Numbered from the stretch's first letter, positions 29,830-41,179 are shown. The stretch is 64,000 nucleotides of DNA from Haematobia irritans (GCF_050003625.1 NC_134398.1:91611913-91675912); one strand, 5' to 3'. Program-made: numbers and translations. Notes: a model not told the origin generated them from the sequence alone.

Positions 29830-31058
29830 CCCAATAAACACAAACGTTTGAAAAATGCTAAATTTCAACAATTTTTCAAACATTTTTTCAAAGGATTAGG
29901 GTAATATTCAAGTTGAGAAATTGTTGAGAAAATCGCGTTCTCAACAAAAAACAGACATTACCCTCAACAGTGAAATTCAACACATTAACAATAATATCTC
30001 AAGTGTAGTCCTCAAATTGAAATGCATCGCTACTCAATAATTTGTCAAACAATTTTCGATGCGAGTCAAATTCAAAATTAACATCGTTGCAAATACTTTT
30101 CAACCTAAATTTGTATGAATGATATCCCCACTTCAAATTGAAAGACAAAGCCAAAATTCTATGAATTTTGTATAATTTATTCATTTTCATCAAAATAAAA
30201 TATATAAAACACTTTACACTACATAATACACTACAATACTAATTGATAAATAATAATCTTATTAAACATATCAACAAATAAGAACAAAACAAAAAAAAAC
30301 AAACAACAAAACTTTAAATATCTTAAACATTATTAGTAAACACTTTTGCATTGATAATTTGATTTCCTTCCTTTTGGTGTCATAAAACAGCATTAAAATT
30401 TTTTATTTTATTTCTTGCAATTGACCACGAACTTCGTTGCACAAATAAGTATTGAAAACCACATGATTTTTTCGTTGCATTTTAGGGTAGTGTTTTATCA
30501 AAGTTTTCTCATATTATCTTCAACACCTTTTCAAAGATTTCGTCAACATTTTGGCAAATTGGAAGTAATTCGCAAACAATTTGAAGATGTATTGAAGATG
30601 AGTTAATTCAAGTCAAGTTGAATTTATGTTGAAAATTATATTTACCCTCAAGGCCGGTATGCACCTCTAGCGAAAAATTTCATTCCCATAAGAAATGCAT
30701 TGCTATTTATGCTAACGAAATTTTCGGTAGCGTTCAATTTCGTAAGCTGGTACGCACCTCTAATGAAAATAACAGGGTTGTCAAAAGCATATTTTGGCAG
30801 CAAACATTTAATTTATTACAATCATTGTGTGCGTAAAAGTTTTAAAAGGTCTGTAAATAATAAACAATTTATTTGAGGAATATTTGGAACATATATTAAC
30901 CATTTTTAAAAGCGATTAGCTGGTTTAAAATTTGAGTACACAGCCCTGTTGTAGACTTAAATAAATTTTTGCTACCGAAAATTTCGCTAGAGGTGCATAC
31001 CGGCCTTCAAACTGAAAAGTTGTTGCATTTGAAAAACGCTCATCCTGTGTTTATTGGG
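29830..31058 (-). mobile_element. CCCAATAAACA-ended element, copy 4 (internally deleted, holds a MITE)
   Basis: Left end CCCAATAAACACAAACG, right end CATCCTGTGTTTATTGGG. Relative to copy 3, about 590 bp is missing at about 30400. A 356-bp PIF-like MITE lies at 30651-31006. It ends less than 300 bp upstream of the Wdr82 coding start and could bring foreign sequence into that promoter region. Confidence 0.8.
30651..31006 (+). mobile_element. 356-bp PIF-like MITE, family 4, with TCA duplication
   Basis: Ends AGGCCGGTATGCACCTC and its perfect inverse. Flanked by TCA (30648-30650, 31007-31009). The empty site CCCTCAAACTG is present in the other copies of the host element, so a 3-bp duplication is directly demonstrated. 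Confidence 0.92.
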
Positions 31059-31355
31059 TCTGTCTGTTCGTCTTATATTAATTCAGTTTTTGTCGTCTCT
31101 GTGTCGCCCTATTATTTTTTCGATAACTCTGTTATCGAAAGTTAGCGACGTCGCTATCTTCACGCAGGTTAATTTTTAGTGGAAAAGTACGGGAAAATAC
31201 CTATTGCGCCGATACTAGCAAATGGTTGACTATTGTAGTACTCTAAAATGCTACTATCTTTTCTGTCCCTGATCTAGGTTTGTTGATAATTATTAACAAC
31301 AACGAATAGCGCGAGCTGGAATTCACAGCTATAATTGCAATTCTCTTCTGCAGAC
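31059..31355 (+). promoter_or_regulatory. Upstream region of Wdr82 with DRE-like palindrome
   Basis: TTCGATAACTCTGTTATCGAA at about 31117-31138 is a near-perfect inverted repeat carrying TCGATA/TATCGA half-sites, similar to the DRE element of housekeeping promoters in flies. Just before the ATG the sequence TTCTCTTCTGCAG (31341-31353) is an excellent 3' splice site, so a non-coding first exon further upstream is likely; a donor could not be fixed. No TATA box was assigned. Confidence 0.5.
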
Positions 31356-32309
31356 ATGAAGATGAAACTAATTGATCCTGTTGTCAGAAGCTTTAAAGTG
31401 GCAAAGGTTTTTAGGGAAAATACAGACAAGATAAATGCTATCGATTTCTCTCCGAACGGCGAACATTTAATATCATGCAGTGAGGATGACCAGATTGTTA
31501 TATACGATTGTGAGAAAGGAATTCAATCCAGGACGGTGAATTCGAAAAAGTATGGTGTAGACCTAATTCATTTTACCCATGCCAATAACACAGCAATCCA
31601 CAGTTCCACAAAAGTTGATGATACCATACGATACCTAAGTTTGCATGATAATAAATATTTGCGATACTTTCCTGGGCATACAAAAAAAGTTATCTCGTTA
31701 TGTATTTCTCCTGTTGAAGACACATTTCTTTCCGGCTCATTGGACAAAACCTTACGTTTGTGGGATTTGCGTTCTCCAAATTGTCAAGGATTGATGCACC
31801 TCTCCGGGAGACCTGTAGCAGCTTATGATCCGGAAGGCTTAATATTTGCCGCTGGCGTTAACTCTGAAAGTATCAAGTTGTATGATTTAAGGTCATTTGA
31901 TAAAGGGCCATTTGTCACATTTAAATTAAATCAAGAAAAAGAGTGCGACTGGACTGGTTTAAAATTCTCGCGAGATGGAAAAACCATTCTGATAAGCACG
32001 AATGGTTCTATAATACGATTGATAGATGCTTTCCATGGAACGCCACTCCAGACTTTTACCGGTTATCCCAATACCAAAGGGATTTCTATTGAAGCTAGTT
32101 TCAGTCCTGACTCTCAGTTTATATTCTCGGGAAGCACAGATGGCAGAGTACATGTATGGAATGCAGATACCGGATATAAAGTATGTGTTTTAAATGGTGA
32201 CCACCCTGGACCTGTTCAATGTGTTCAATTTAATCCGAAGTATATGCTACTTGCTTCTGCGTGTACCAATATGGCATTTTGGCTTCCAACCTCGGAAGAG
32301 GGGCTATAA
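31356..32309 (+). CDS. Wdr82: WD repeat-containing protein 82 (Swd2 homologue)
   Basis: An uninterrupted 317-codon frame from ATG at 31356 ([10 protein letters not shown]) to 32309. The protein is a seven-bladed WD40 propeller type with [20 protein letters not shown] near residue 25, [20 protein letters not shown] near 125, [10 protein letters not shown] near 205 and [20 protein letters not shown] near 250. The whole sequence aligns from memory with Drosophila and human WDR82. The family protein is a nuclear subunit of SET1/COMPASS, which methylates histone H3 lysine 4, and of the PNUTS-PP1 phosphatase complex linked to transcription termination. It binds Ser5-phosphorylated RNA polymerase II tail. 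The coding region has no intron. The frame is also open upstream to 31335 without an ATG. It is the only intact host gene recognised, lying between transposons. A retrocopy is possible but no poly-A tail follows. Confidence 0.95.
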   Translation: MKMKLIDPVVRSFKVAKVFRENTDKINAIDFSPNGEHLISCSEDDQIVIYDCEKGIQSRTVNSKKYGVDLIHFTHANNTAIHSSTKVDDTIRYLSLHDNKYLRYFPGHTKKVISLCISPVEDTFLSGSLDKTLRLWDLRSPNCQGLMHLSGRPVAAYDPEGLIFAAGVNSESIKLYDLRSFDKGPFVTFKLNQEKECDWTGLKFSRDGKTILISTNGSIIRLIDAFHGTPLQTFTGYPNTKGISIEASFSPDSQFIFSGSTDGRVHVWNADTGYKVCVLNGDHPGPVQCVQFNPKYMLLASACTNMAFWLPTSEEGL

Positions 32310-32422
32310 AAAACATACAATACATATTAACTATAAGTCAAACTTTTTCTTTCCTCAACTTATCTCCTTTATATCAGAAATTGTCCCACTATGTTCTTAC
32401 GTTAATGCAAATTGATATATGA

Positions 32423-32428
32423 AATAAA
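32423..32428 (+). terminator. Polyadenylation signal AATAAA of Wdr82
   Basis: AATAAA lies 114 bases after the Wdr82 stop codon, in an AT-rich short 3' UTR. Confidence 0.65.
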
Positions 32429-32429
32429 T

Positions 32430-32734
32430 TTTGTTTAGAGCAAAAAATAATTATTTATTTATATTTTATTAATATAGCTATATTGTATCGAAAAAAAATT
32501 AGTGCATGTAGCGTTATGAGTTAAAACAATATTGAAAAGTACTCGATCATGTTTTCTTTTGTGAACTTCTCTCTTGCCACTAAGCTGGCTGCCTGTTTCT
32601 ATGTTAAGATCAATGACAAGGGACCTCCTTTTTGTAGCTGCGTTCCACATTGCAGTAAAACCACTTAGAGAAGCTTTGAAACACCCAGAGTGGATAATCC
32701 ACCGCTGAAAAACTTTTTTTGTTTTTTAATTCGC
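32430..32734. other. Wdr82 downstream flank
   Basis: AT-rich with no further gene. The 63-codon minus-strand frame at 32459-32650 has no recognisable motif. Confidence 0.4.
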
Positions 32735-33998
32735 AATTTAAGTCTAATCGCCTTCAAATTGGGCGTTTGTTCCTAATTTAGGTCAGAATAGAACCCTATT
32801 GATTTTGGAAGAAATCGGTTCAGATTTAGATATAGCTCCCATATATATCTTTCGCCCGATATGCACTAATATGGACCCAGCAGCCAGAGTTTTATACCGA
32901 TTTGCTTGCAATTTTGTACAAACATAACACTTAGTCGTATAGTCAAGTATGCAAAATTTGATTGAAATCGGTTCAGATTTAGATATAGCTCCCATATATA
33001 TCTTTCGCCCGATATGGACTTATATGGCCCCAGTAGCCAGAGTTTTGGCCGAATTTGGTTGACATTTTGCGCTAGGAGTACAATTAGTAGTATAGTCAAG
33101 TGTGCAAAATTTGATTGAAATCGGTTCAGGTTTAGATATAGCTCCCATATAAATCTTTCGCCCGATATGGACTAATATGGTCCTAAAAGCCAGAGTTTTC
33201 GCCCAATTTGGTTGAAATTTTGCACAGGGAGTAGATTTAGCATTGTAGCTATGCGTGCCAAATTTGTTTGAAATCGATTCAGATTTAGATATAGCTCCCA
33301 CATATATCTTTCGCCCGATACGCACTTATATGGACCCAGAAGCCATGTGCGCCAAGTTTGATTGAAATCGGTTCAGATTTAGATATAGCTTCCATATATA
33401 TTTTTCGCCCGATAAGGACTTTTATGGCCCCAGAAGCCAGAGTTTTGGCCCAATTTGGTTGAAATTTTGCACTAGGAGTACAATTAGTAATATAGTCATG
33501 TGTGCCAAATTTGATTGAAATCGGTTCAGATTCAAATATAGCTCCCATATATATGTTTTTCTGATTTCGACAAAAATGTCAAAATACCAACATTTTCCTT
33601 GTTAAATCGCCACTGCTTAGTCGAAAAGTTGTAAAAATGACTCTAATTTTCCTAAACTTCGAATACATATATATCGAGGGATAAATCATAAATAAACATT
33701 TGCGAAGTTTCCTTAAAATTGCTTCTGATTTAAATGTTTCCCATATTTTTTTACTAAAATTGTGTTCCACCCTAGTGCATTATCCAACTTAAATTTTGAG
33801 TCTATAGATTTTGTAAAAGTCTATCAAATTCTGTCCAAATCGAGTGATATTTAAATGTATGTATTTGGGACAAACCTTTTTATATAGCGCCCAACACATT
33901 TGGCGGATGTGATATGGTATCGAAAATTTAGATCTACAAAGTGGTGCAGGGTATAATATAGTCGGCCCCGTCCGACTTTAGACTTTCCTTACTTGTTT
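32735..33998 (-). repeat. Fly interspersed repeat with ~165-bp internal tandem units, copy 1
   Basis: Internal units repeat AAATCGGTTCAGATTTAGA, TATAGCTCCCATATATATC and TTTCGCCCGATATG about five times between 32800 and 33555. One terminus on the minus strand is AAACAAGTAAGGAAAGTC, followed by GTCGGACGGGGCC (33945-33998). Copies lie at about 36755-37895 and 54690-55860. Its class is unknown to me; no protein is encoded. Confidence 0.75.
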
Positions 33999-34009
33999 AT
34001 TATGTTTTT

Positions 34010-35125
34010 AGTAGCGATGGTTTGAATGCAAAAAATAAAAATTAGTTACTAGACGAACAGAAAAAGTCATTGTTGTAGAAAATACTGGTTTTAGCTCTAA
34101 GAATTGAGAGAAAATCTCTTTGAACGACCGTCAAATCTTTTAAGAGATCGTTACTTTGTGTCTAAAAAGCCCTAAAGAAATGAAGTTCTGCGAAAATACG
34201 TGAAAAACCGAGCAAGACACTCCGAGAAACAGATAAAGACCCTTTCAAATCATCCAGACAAATTTCTACTGAAATAGGCAATATGATATCTGCACGATCT
34301 ATTTGGCGGCGATTAGTGTCAAATTACCCGGCCGAACAGTCAGAAAAGTTCGTATGCTACGGAAAAAAATTGTAAGAAGAGACTATGCTTCGCCAGAAAA
34401 CATTATAGGTGGTCAGGAACGGTAGGTGAGAGAAAATGGCGCAATATCCTGTGGAGCGATGAAACTAAAAAAAAAAAATACTCCGAAATTGTAGTAGTCA
34501 TAATGTTCGTCGACCCCAAGGAAAAGAATTTCATATGCGCTTCACAAAATTTAAAATGTTTTATGTAACTGTATAAGGCCTTTGTAAGGCTTAGTTACAT
34601 ATGAAAATATATAAATTAAATTAAATTAAAAATGACGGACAAGCAGGGGAGCCGGAACATAGTGGTATGGGTCTGTTTTTTCTGGTATGCCTAGGTCGAA
34701 TTTTACGCATTACTTATAAAATGACCCTGTTCGAATATAGAAATATATTGGAGAACACAATGCTGCCGTACGCAGAGGAAACATACCTCTAAGGTGGGTG
34801 TTTCAACAAGACAACGATCCTAAACACACTTCTCGCTTTATTAAAAATTGGTTCCAAGACAATGACATAACCCTTCTATATTAGCTTACTTAGCCACCAG
34901 ACCCTAAACCCATTGAAAACCTTTGGGGAGAGTTAAAACACAGAATTGGGAATGAAACATTGAAAAATAAACAACAACTTTGGAATTTTGTGCAGATTAC
35001 ATGGTATAAAAACTCAGATGAAACCAGTCGGAAGCTTGTAAGCAGTATGCCAAAGCGAGTATAAAATGTTATCAAAATAAAGTTGGATACACTGGTTATT
35101 GATAACAAAATTATGTTCAATTTAA
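34010..35125 (+). pseudogene. Tc1-type transposase relic
   Basis: Broken plus-strand frames resemble a Tc1 transposase: TVRKVRMLRKKIVRRDYASPEN near 34340, MTLFEYRNILENTMLPYA near 34720, and FQQDNDPKHTSRFIKNWF near 34805. The last is the second catalytic Asp region, followed by a PKPIENLWGELKHRIG block near 34905 with the final Glu. Many stops and shifts. A 65-bp A/T-rich segment at 34560-34625 interrupts it. The element is dead; terminal repeats were not identified. Confidence 0.75.
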
Positions 35126-35357
35126 AGATGAGTATTAAGTTCGAGTTTAGCCGCTAAAATCGCTAAAGTGAAAACTAAATCAGTAAGAAAAATGCATGAA
35201 ATTATACATATTTGTTGCAAATTTTATTATAACTTGATGGGGAAAAGCCCAAAGCAAATTTTCACAAAGTTTGTGTTCCTTAAAATGGATTATTAAAGAA
35301 AAGTAATCGTGAAAAAATGACGATTTTAGCGGCTAAACTCGAACTTAATACCCACCT
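35126..35357 (+). mobile_element. 232-bp PIF-like MITE, family 2, with TAA duplication
   Basis: Ends AGATGAGTATTAAGTTCGAG and the inverse CTCGAACTTAATACCCACCT. TAA at 35123-35125 and 35358-35360. The same 232-bp length and sequence recur at 59277-59508. Confidence 0.87.
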
Positions 35358-35360
35358 TAA

Positions 35361-35891
35361 ACCAAAAAAAATTAAGAAGACCTGTATATTTCACGATTTA
35401 GAAAATGTACTTATTATTTTGTCCATTCATTTTTGACTATTACTTTGCCTTATTTGGATTGGCTTTTCATTTCACTTGTCTTTTCCAGAAAATTATTTAC
35501 TTTTAAGTTAAATGTATGTCATTAATATGAATTATAGACTTTATTTTGATTTTCAATGAATAGATTTCAAAAATTTACCATGGAACATAAAAAAAACTCT
35601 ACTGTACTTATTAATTTGACCACATGTGTATATACAGTAATATTTGTTTGTCCTGTAGGAATGTGAATTGACTTTAAGCTAACAAATGGTTAGACATAAT
35701 TGAGTCACAGGTGACTCAAAAGCTAATCCATACGTAATATTGTTACGAATTTGATATTTCTAGATTTAAGTTTATTTGAATTAGTTTCCGTTAATTTAAA
35801 ACTTCAAATTGTTACGATCGGATTACGTCATCACTTGTCAAAATCATCTCTTTGTTTTCTAGTACTTTCCTAAACAACTTTTGTGTTCTTA
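35361..35891. other. AT-rich spacer, probable end of Tc1 flank
   Basis: No gene. Contains GAGTCACAGGTGACTC at 35704, a short palindrome, and TGTTACGAATTTG at 35745. Nothing else is recognised. Confidence 0.35.
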
Positions 35892-36065
35892 AGGTGGGTA
35901 CTATGTTCGGTTTTCGAGTTGAAAACCACTTTATTTTCGCGATTATTTTTCCGGTAAAGTCTTGCCGAAATCTAGAGGAACAACAAACTGCGCATCAACT
36001 GAGTTAATTTATCTGGTTTAGTGTGTAAATATAACCATAGGCGGTAGGCGAACACTTACTTACGT
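35892..36065 (+). mobile_element. Family-1 PIF-like MITE, internally deleted
   Basis: Begins AGGTGGGTACTATGTTCGG after TTA (35889-35891) and follows family 1 to about 36020. A degenerate right end GGCGAACACTTACTTACGT lies near 36045-36063. Confidence 0.65.
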
Positions 36066-36070
36066 GTATT

Positions 36071-36754
36071 CAGTGCTGCCGCTACTACTTCAATCGAAGT
36101 ATTTTGCTTCATTTTCACAAAATTTACTTCGTCACTCCTTCTTTCAAAAATCTGCTTCACTTTTTGTTCTGCTTCATATTTTAAAATTTTTCCCCATATT
36201 ACATAATTGTTTTTCCTATTCCTTTAATTGCGATGAACATAGCGGTTTTAATCATTGAATTATTAACCGATGTGGACCAATTTTTGCATAGTTGTTAGAG
36301 ACCATATACTTACACCATGTACCAAATTTCAGCTGGATCGGATGAAATTTGCTTCTCGTTTATATGGGGGCTATACGTAAAAGTGGACCGATATGGCCCA
36401 TTTGCAATACCATCCGACCTACATCAATAACAAGTACTTGTGCCAAGTTTCAGGATGATAGCTTCTTTCGTTCGGAAGTTAGCGTGATTTCAACAGACGG
36501 ACGGACATGCTCAGATCGACACAGAATTTTACCACGACCCAAAATATATATACTTTATGGGGCCTTAGAGCAATATTTCGATGTGTTACAAACGGAATGA
36601 CAAAGTTAATATACCCCCATCCTATGGTGGAGGGTATAATAAAATGAATTCTATTGTTTTCTTTTCAAAAATGTATGCTACTTCAATTTTATTCAATCTA
36701 CTCCACTTTTTTCCAAAATCTACTTCACTCAATTTTTCACTAGCGGCAGCACTG
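36071..36754. mobile_element. ~684-bp element with perfect 14-bp inverted ends CAGTGCTGCCGCTA
   Basis: CAGTGCTGCCGCTA at 36071-36084 is exactly inverted as TAGCGGCAGCACTG at 36741-36754. CAGTG ends are common in hAT elements. The arms hold TCTGCTTCACTTTTT-like repeats. The middle (about 36270-36645) is another fly interspersed repeat ending GGTGGAGGGTATAATA. No clear 8-bp duplication remains. Confidence 0.65.
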
Positions 36755-37714
36755 GTGGTGAAGGGTATAAATATGGGAAACGTTTAAATCTGAAGCAATT
36801 TTAAGGAAACTTCGAAAAAGTTTATTTATGCATTATCGCTCGATATATATGTATTAGAAATTTAGGAAAATTGGAGTCATTTTTACAACTTTTCGACTAA
36901 GCAGTGGCGATTTTACAAGGAAAATGTTGGTATTTTGACCATTTTTGTCGAAATCAGAAAAACATATATATGGGAGCTATATCTATATCTGAACCGATTT
37001 CAAGCAAATTTGGCACGCATAGTTACAATGCTAATTCTACTCCCTGTGCAAAATTTCAACTAAATCGGAGCAAAAAATTGGCCTCTGTGGGCAAATGAGT
37101 GTAAATCGGGCGAAAGCTATATATGGGAGATATATCTAAATCTGAACCGATTTCAACCAAATTTGGCACGCATAGCTACAATGCTAATTCTACTCCCTGT
37201 GCAAAATTTCAACTAAATCGGAGCAAAAAATTGGCCTCTGTGGTCATATGAGTGTAAATCGGGCGAAAGCTATATATGGGAGCTATATCTAAATCTGAAC
37301 CGATTTCAACCAAATTTGACACGCATAGCTATAATGCTAATTCTACTCCCTGTGCAAAATTTCAACTAAATCGGAGCAAAAAATTGGCCTCTGTGGGCAA
37401 ATGAGTGTAAATCGGGCGAAAGCTATATATGGGAGCTATATCTAAATCTGAACCGATTTAGCTGATATTTTGCAAATTTTTCGAGACTCATAAAATATTC
37501 GGATGTACGGAATTTGAGGAAGATCGGTGGATATACACGCCAATTATGACCAGATCGGTGAAAAATATATATGGCAGCTATATCTAAATCTGAACCGATT
37601 TTTTCCAAAATCAATAGGGATCGTCTTTGAGCCGAAACAGGACGCTATACCAAATTTTAGGACAATCGGACTAAAACTGCGAGCTGTACTTTGCACACAA
37701 AAATACATCAACAG

Positions 37715-37749
<35 letters not shown>

Positions 37750-37895
37750 GACATCGCTAAATCGACTCAGAATTTAATTCTAAGACGATCGGTATACTAA
37801 ACGATGGGTCTCAGACTTTTCCTTCTTGGCGTTACATACAAATGCACAAACTTATTATACCCTGTACAACAGTAGTGGTGGAGGGTATAATTAAA
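36755..37895 (+). repeat. Fly interspersed repeat with tandem units, copy 2
   Basis: Same family as 32735-33998 but on the opposite strand, with units of about 150 bp (CTATATCTAAATCTGAACCG) starting near 36975, 37125, 37280 and 37435. A (GACA)n microsatellite lies at 37712-37750. It ends TGGTGGAGGGTATAATT near 37893. Confidence 0.75.
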
Positions 37896-37947
37896 CGCTG
37901 TCTGATGAGGTGATAGTGGCTGTACATCGGTTCCCTTTCACAAAAAA

Positions 37948-38608
37948 TTAGTCCAATATTTTCTGAACTGTTTTCTTTTTCAATGTAAAATACATTTCCT
38001 TGTAGCAATTGATATCAGAGGCTACCGCCTGAGGCACTTTAAGAGTCCTTCTACTGTCAGGATCGTTTTTTATAAAAATTTCCATAGCTTCATCAATCAA
38101 ACTCATCGCTTTGGAAATTTGTTTGCATGTCAAATTTTGTTCTTTGCAGATGTTTGTTGAACAATCACTGTCATCTTCTTCATTAGCAAATTGAAGTTCC
38201 AGTTGCAACAGTTCTTCATTAGACAATTCTTGGTTGTGCGAGAATAGCATTTCATTTATATCACTCTCCTCCATACCTTCAAAATTAGATTCTCTAGCTA
38301 AATCAGAAATTTCATGGCTAACAGCTGTTGTACTATCAACTTCTACCGCGCATGTTCTGTGAACACATTCAGGCCATATTTTGCGCCAAACACCATTCAT
38401 GCAAGACACCATTCATCAAAGCACTCCTTGATCGGGACATCGTTTTGGCATCTAATGGCGTCGCAGATTTTGCAGCATCTCTTATTTTATCTCCATCGCG
38501 ATCTCTAATGGTTCTGACAGTTGTTGCAGCTGTACCAACAGCATTTGCTATATCTACAGCCTTCTCTCCTTTATCAAATCGACGCAAAATATCTAGATTT
38601 GTCTCCAA
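37948..38608 (-). pseudogene. Tigger/pogo transposase with internal deletion
   Basis: The first part (38608 to about 38400) gives ETNLDILRRFDKGEKAVDIAN and TTVRTIRD, the CENP-B-like helix-turn-helix of Tigger proteins. The second part (38412-37948) gives MNGVWRKIWPECV and SKAMSLIDEAMEIFIKNDPD, a jerky-type C-terminus. The DDE core between them is gone and the frame shifts. Two copies of GAATGGTGT lie at the junction, suggesting a microhomology-mediated deletion. Non-autonomous at best. Confidence 0.8.
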
Positions 38609-38639
38609 GCTGATAAATTTTTTTTATTTTTATTAAATT

Positions 38640-39070
38640 TACCAGCAGCGCCCCTTTCCACCATTTAGCTAAATTTACACTTGGATATAGAATAAAAAAC
38701 AAAGATATAACTCTTTCACTGATTTAATTTAAAAATTATTTACCTTTTTCTATCAATCCGAAAACTTTATAAAAATGTATTATCGAAACGCTAAAATAAC
38801 ACTTTCATTGAGAGTAAAAGAAATTGAAATGAACTAAAATAAACAAAAAAAAAAATGAGTTGTGTTTTAAAAAGAAGGGGAAATCCCGAGTTTGATAGCA
38901 TGACACAGATGAAAACAAAAGGATTGCCACTTTTGCGAAAAATATGTATAAAAAAACCAAACAACGCAACTTTGAAAATCTAACGACGCAAAGTGAAAAC
39001 TAGTACTAATTCAGCAGCGACGCATCTTCGAAACAACGCAAAACGAAACGACGCAAAGCGAGGTCTATGT
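38640..39070 (-). mobile_element. 5' flank and subterminal repeats of the Tigger relic
   Basis: The minus strand from 39066 begins GACCTCGCTTTGCGTCG, and GCGTCGTT/GCGTTGTT-like motifs recur five times to about 38965. They look like an element end with subterminal transposase sites. No coding sequence in 38640-38960. Confidence 0.5.
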
Positions 39071-39166
39071 GTATCTTATCGATAATTGAGATATTCTTGG
39101 GGATTTTTACAACGATAATTGGGATTTTATTAATAGGGTTCTACGTTCATTTTTGACATGAACATT
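39071..39166 (+). repeat. ~96-bp dispersed repeat, copy 1
   Basis: GTATCTTATCGATAATTGAG through TTTTTGACATGAACA matches 51101-51196 with one visible difference. No element end is obvious; it may be the tip of a larger repeat. Confidence 0.7.
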
Positions 39167-39498
39167 TACCGCCCCCCAGTATCAAAGGAGTTAAGTTGCA
39201 AAACCCCATCAGAATTCGTTTTCAAATTTAAATTTTCAAATTTAATTGAAAATATGATTAATCTATGCGATACTAAATAGTTCATATAATTCATTATACT
39301 ACTTACCTCCATTTTCAGGAAGCTCCGTTAGTGCCACGTTAGCTAACGAACTTTTAAACCGTACTATGGACATGTCTGTCATCATGTCTATATATTCCAT
39401 ATGCCAGTTAGGAACTTAACTGCTAAAAATTTTTCATTTAAAGTTAACCGGAGAGAAGCTATTTCGATTTTACTTTCTGTTAACTGGGAGTTAAAGTC
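39167..39498. other. Spacer
   Basis: AT-rich; contains GTTAGCTAACG near 39341 but no gene or known repeat. Confidence 0.35.
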
Positions 39499-39501
39499 TA
39501 A

Positions 39502-39735
39502 AGGTAAGTACTATGTTTGCTTTTCGCGTTGAAATTTTCGTGGTTACTTTATTAAAACATTCCAATAGAAAGCAGATAAATTAACTCAATTGAGCCGATG
39601 TTTCTTGTTTTTCTAGATTTCGACAAGACTTTACAGGAATAAGTTTTTTTTCATTTGTAATTTCGATTATTTAAGGAAAAGTAATCGCGAAAATAAAGTG
39701 AGTTTCAACTCGAAAACCGAACATAGTACCCACCT
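39502..39735 (-). mobile_element. 234-bp PIF-like MITE, family 1, with TAA duplication
   Basis: Ends AGGTAAGTACTATGTTTGC and AACATAGTACCCACCT, with TAA at 39499-39501 and 39736-39738. Inverted relative to the copy at 594-827 and of the same length. Confidence 0.87.
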
Positions 39736-39922
39736 TAACAGAGATACATGAAAATGGCCGTTAATGTTATAGAATTCAATTTCATGTTAGTTCAAAATTC
39801 AAAACTTAGATGTAGGAAGTATATAGATACAGATTAGAGAACGGATGGTTTACTCTGTGAGATACGTCCCAGTTATCTATGTGTTAGTGTGAGCTATAAA
39901 CGTAGTACGCATATTGGAGTGA

Positions 39923-40775
39923 TTATATGGAGTAATTGCCGTAAATTATCCACCCAAAGATGGTATTTTGTGCCGTGGGCAATCCAGGACGACTCGAAAT
40001 ACCTTCTTTTATTAATTTAGCAGCCAATAAAATATTTGAAAACTTACTTCGGATAGATGATGGTAACGATGAACTTGGAATATACATGCTAAGTCTGTTC
40101 TTCAAGCGCAGAGTAGTGTGAATTTTTATTTCTGGATCATGTGTGGAGACCAATGACGTTGGACAAATTGTTTCACCGTTCAAGGTGAATGTAGTGAGGT
40201 GTAATTTGTCGACCATTGACGACGATATGTAGCTGTGCTTGGAACCGGAATCTAAGAGGCAGCGGATATTTTTCACCTTACCCTCGCGTTCGATTTTCAC
40301 AACAACTGTTGGAAGAAGTGAAACTGTGTTTTGTCGTAAGATGGAAGACAATGTTGTTGTGGAGGAAGCTTCAGTAGATTTTGTTGGCAGCGCTATAGAT
40401 TTGGATGTATGTGGACTTGGCTTTGGATCAGATGATTGGACTCGGCGACTACCGCTTTTAGAATTCTGCAAGCTAGTGGGTTGGGTTCGGTGGCTACGTC
40501 CAGACGGTTCTTGGAGCCTGCTATGGATGTGGAGCAAACTGTGATGTTGGAGGCGGCAATATCGACATCCTGTGGTGGTAAAACAAGTGCCCTGGGAATG
40601 CGAATGGGCAAGGCAATTGCGCCAATAGCCATACTTCTTCACTAGCTCCTGTCGTCTCACGGAATTCATCCCTAGAAACCGCTTGCATTTGCGTAGGGGT
40701 GGATATGACGACAGAGTCTACAGGCATATTTACTTTGGTGTTTATTCTGTTGTGTCTTTGATGTGTTAATTCCAC
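39923..40775 (-). pseudogene. BEL/Pao-type gag-protease fragment
   Basis: The minus-strand frame 40669-39923 has a knuckle-like CLAHSHSQGTC, then CRYCRLQHHSLLH, a retropepsin site RCLLDSGSKHSYIS (about 40230) and NTIFGWIIYG near the end, all BEL/Pao hallmarks. An upstream piece (CRLCRHIHPY near 40720) is in another frame. Pol is absent. It lies downstream of the integrase of the larger BEL element and differs from that element's own protease, so it is a second element. Confidence 0.7.
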
Positions 40776-41124
40776 CCATGTTGATCTACGAAGGATTGGA
40801 ATTTATTAAATCTAAATTTAATAAATAAAGTAACTTGTAGGATTGTTAGTGGTAAAACAAGTGCCCTGGGAATGCGAATGGGCAAGGCAATTGCGCCAAT
40901 AGCCATACTTCTTCACTAGCTCCTGTCGTCTCACGGAATTCATCCCTAGAAACCGCTTGCATTTGTGTAGGGGTGGATATGACGACAAAGTCTACAGGCA
41001 TATTTACTTTGGTGTTTATTCTGTTGTGTCTTTGATGTGTTAATTCCACCCATGTTGATCTACGAAGGATTGGAATTTATTAAATCTAAATTTAATAAAT
41101 AAAGTAACTTGTAGGATTGTTAGG
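40577..41124. repeat. 274-bp tandem duplication
   Basis: The block starting GGTAAAACAAGTGCCCTGGG at 40577 recurs at 40851, continuing through AAGTAACTTGTAGGATTGTTA. Only a few differences (GCGTAGG/GTGTAGG; ACAGAG/ACAAAG) separate the copies, so the duplication is recent. Confidence 0.88.
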
Positions 41125-41179
41125 ACGATTTAGGAAGAGGATTCATTTGGAAGGACGACAAGTTTTGAGATCGGCCTAG

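Noticed and set aside
31959..32153. Antisense 64-codon frame in Wdr82
   Set aside because: A shadow of the strongly supported Wdr82 coding sequence.
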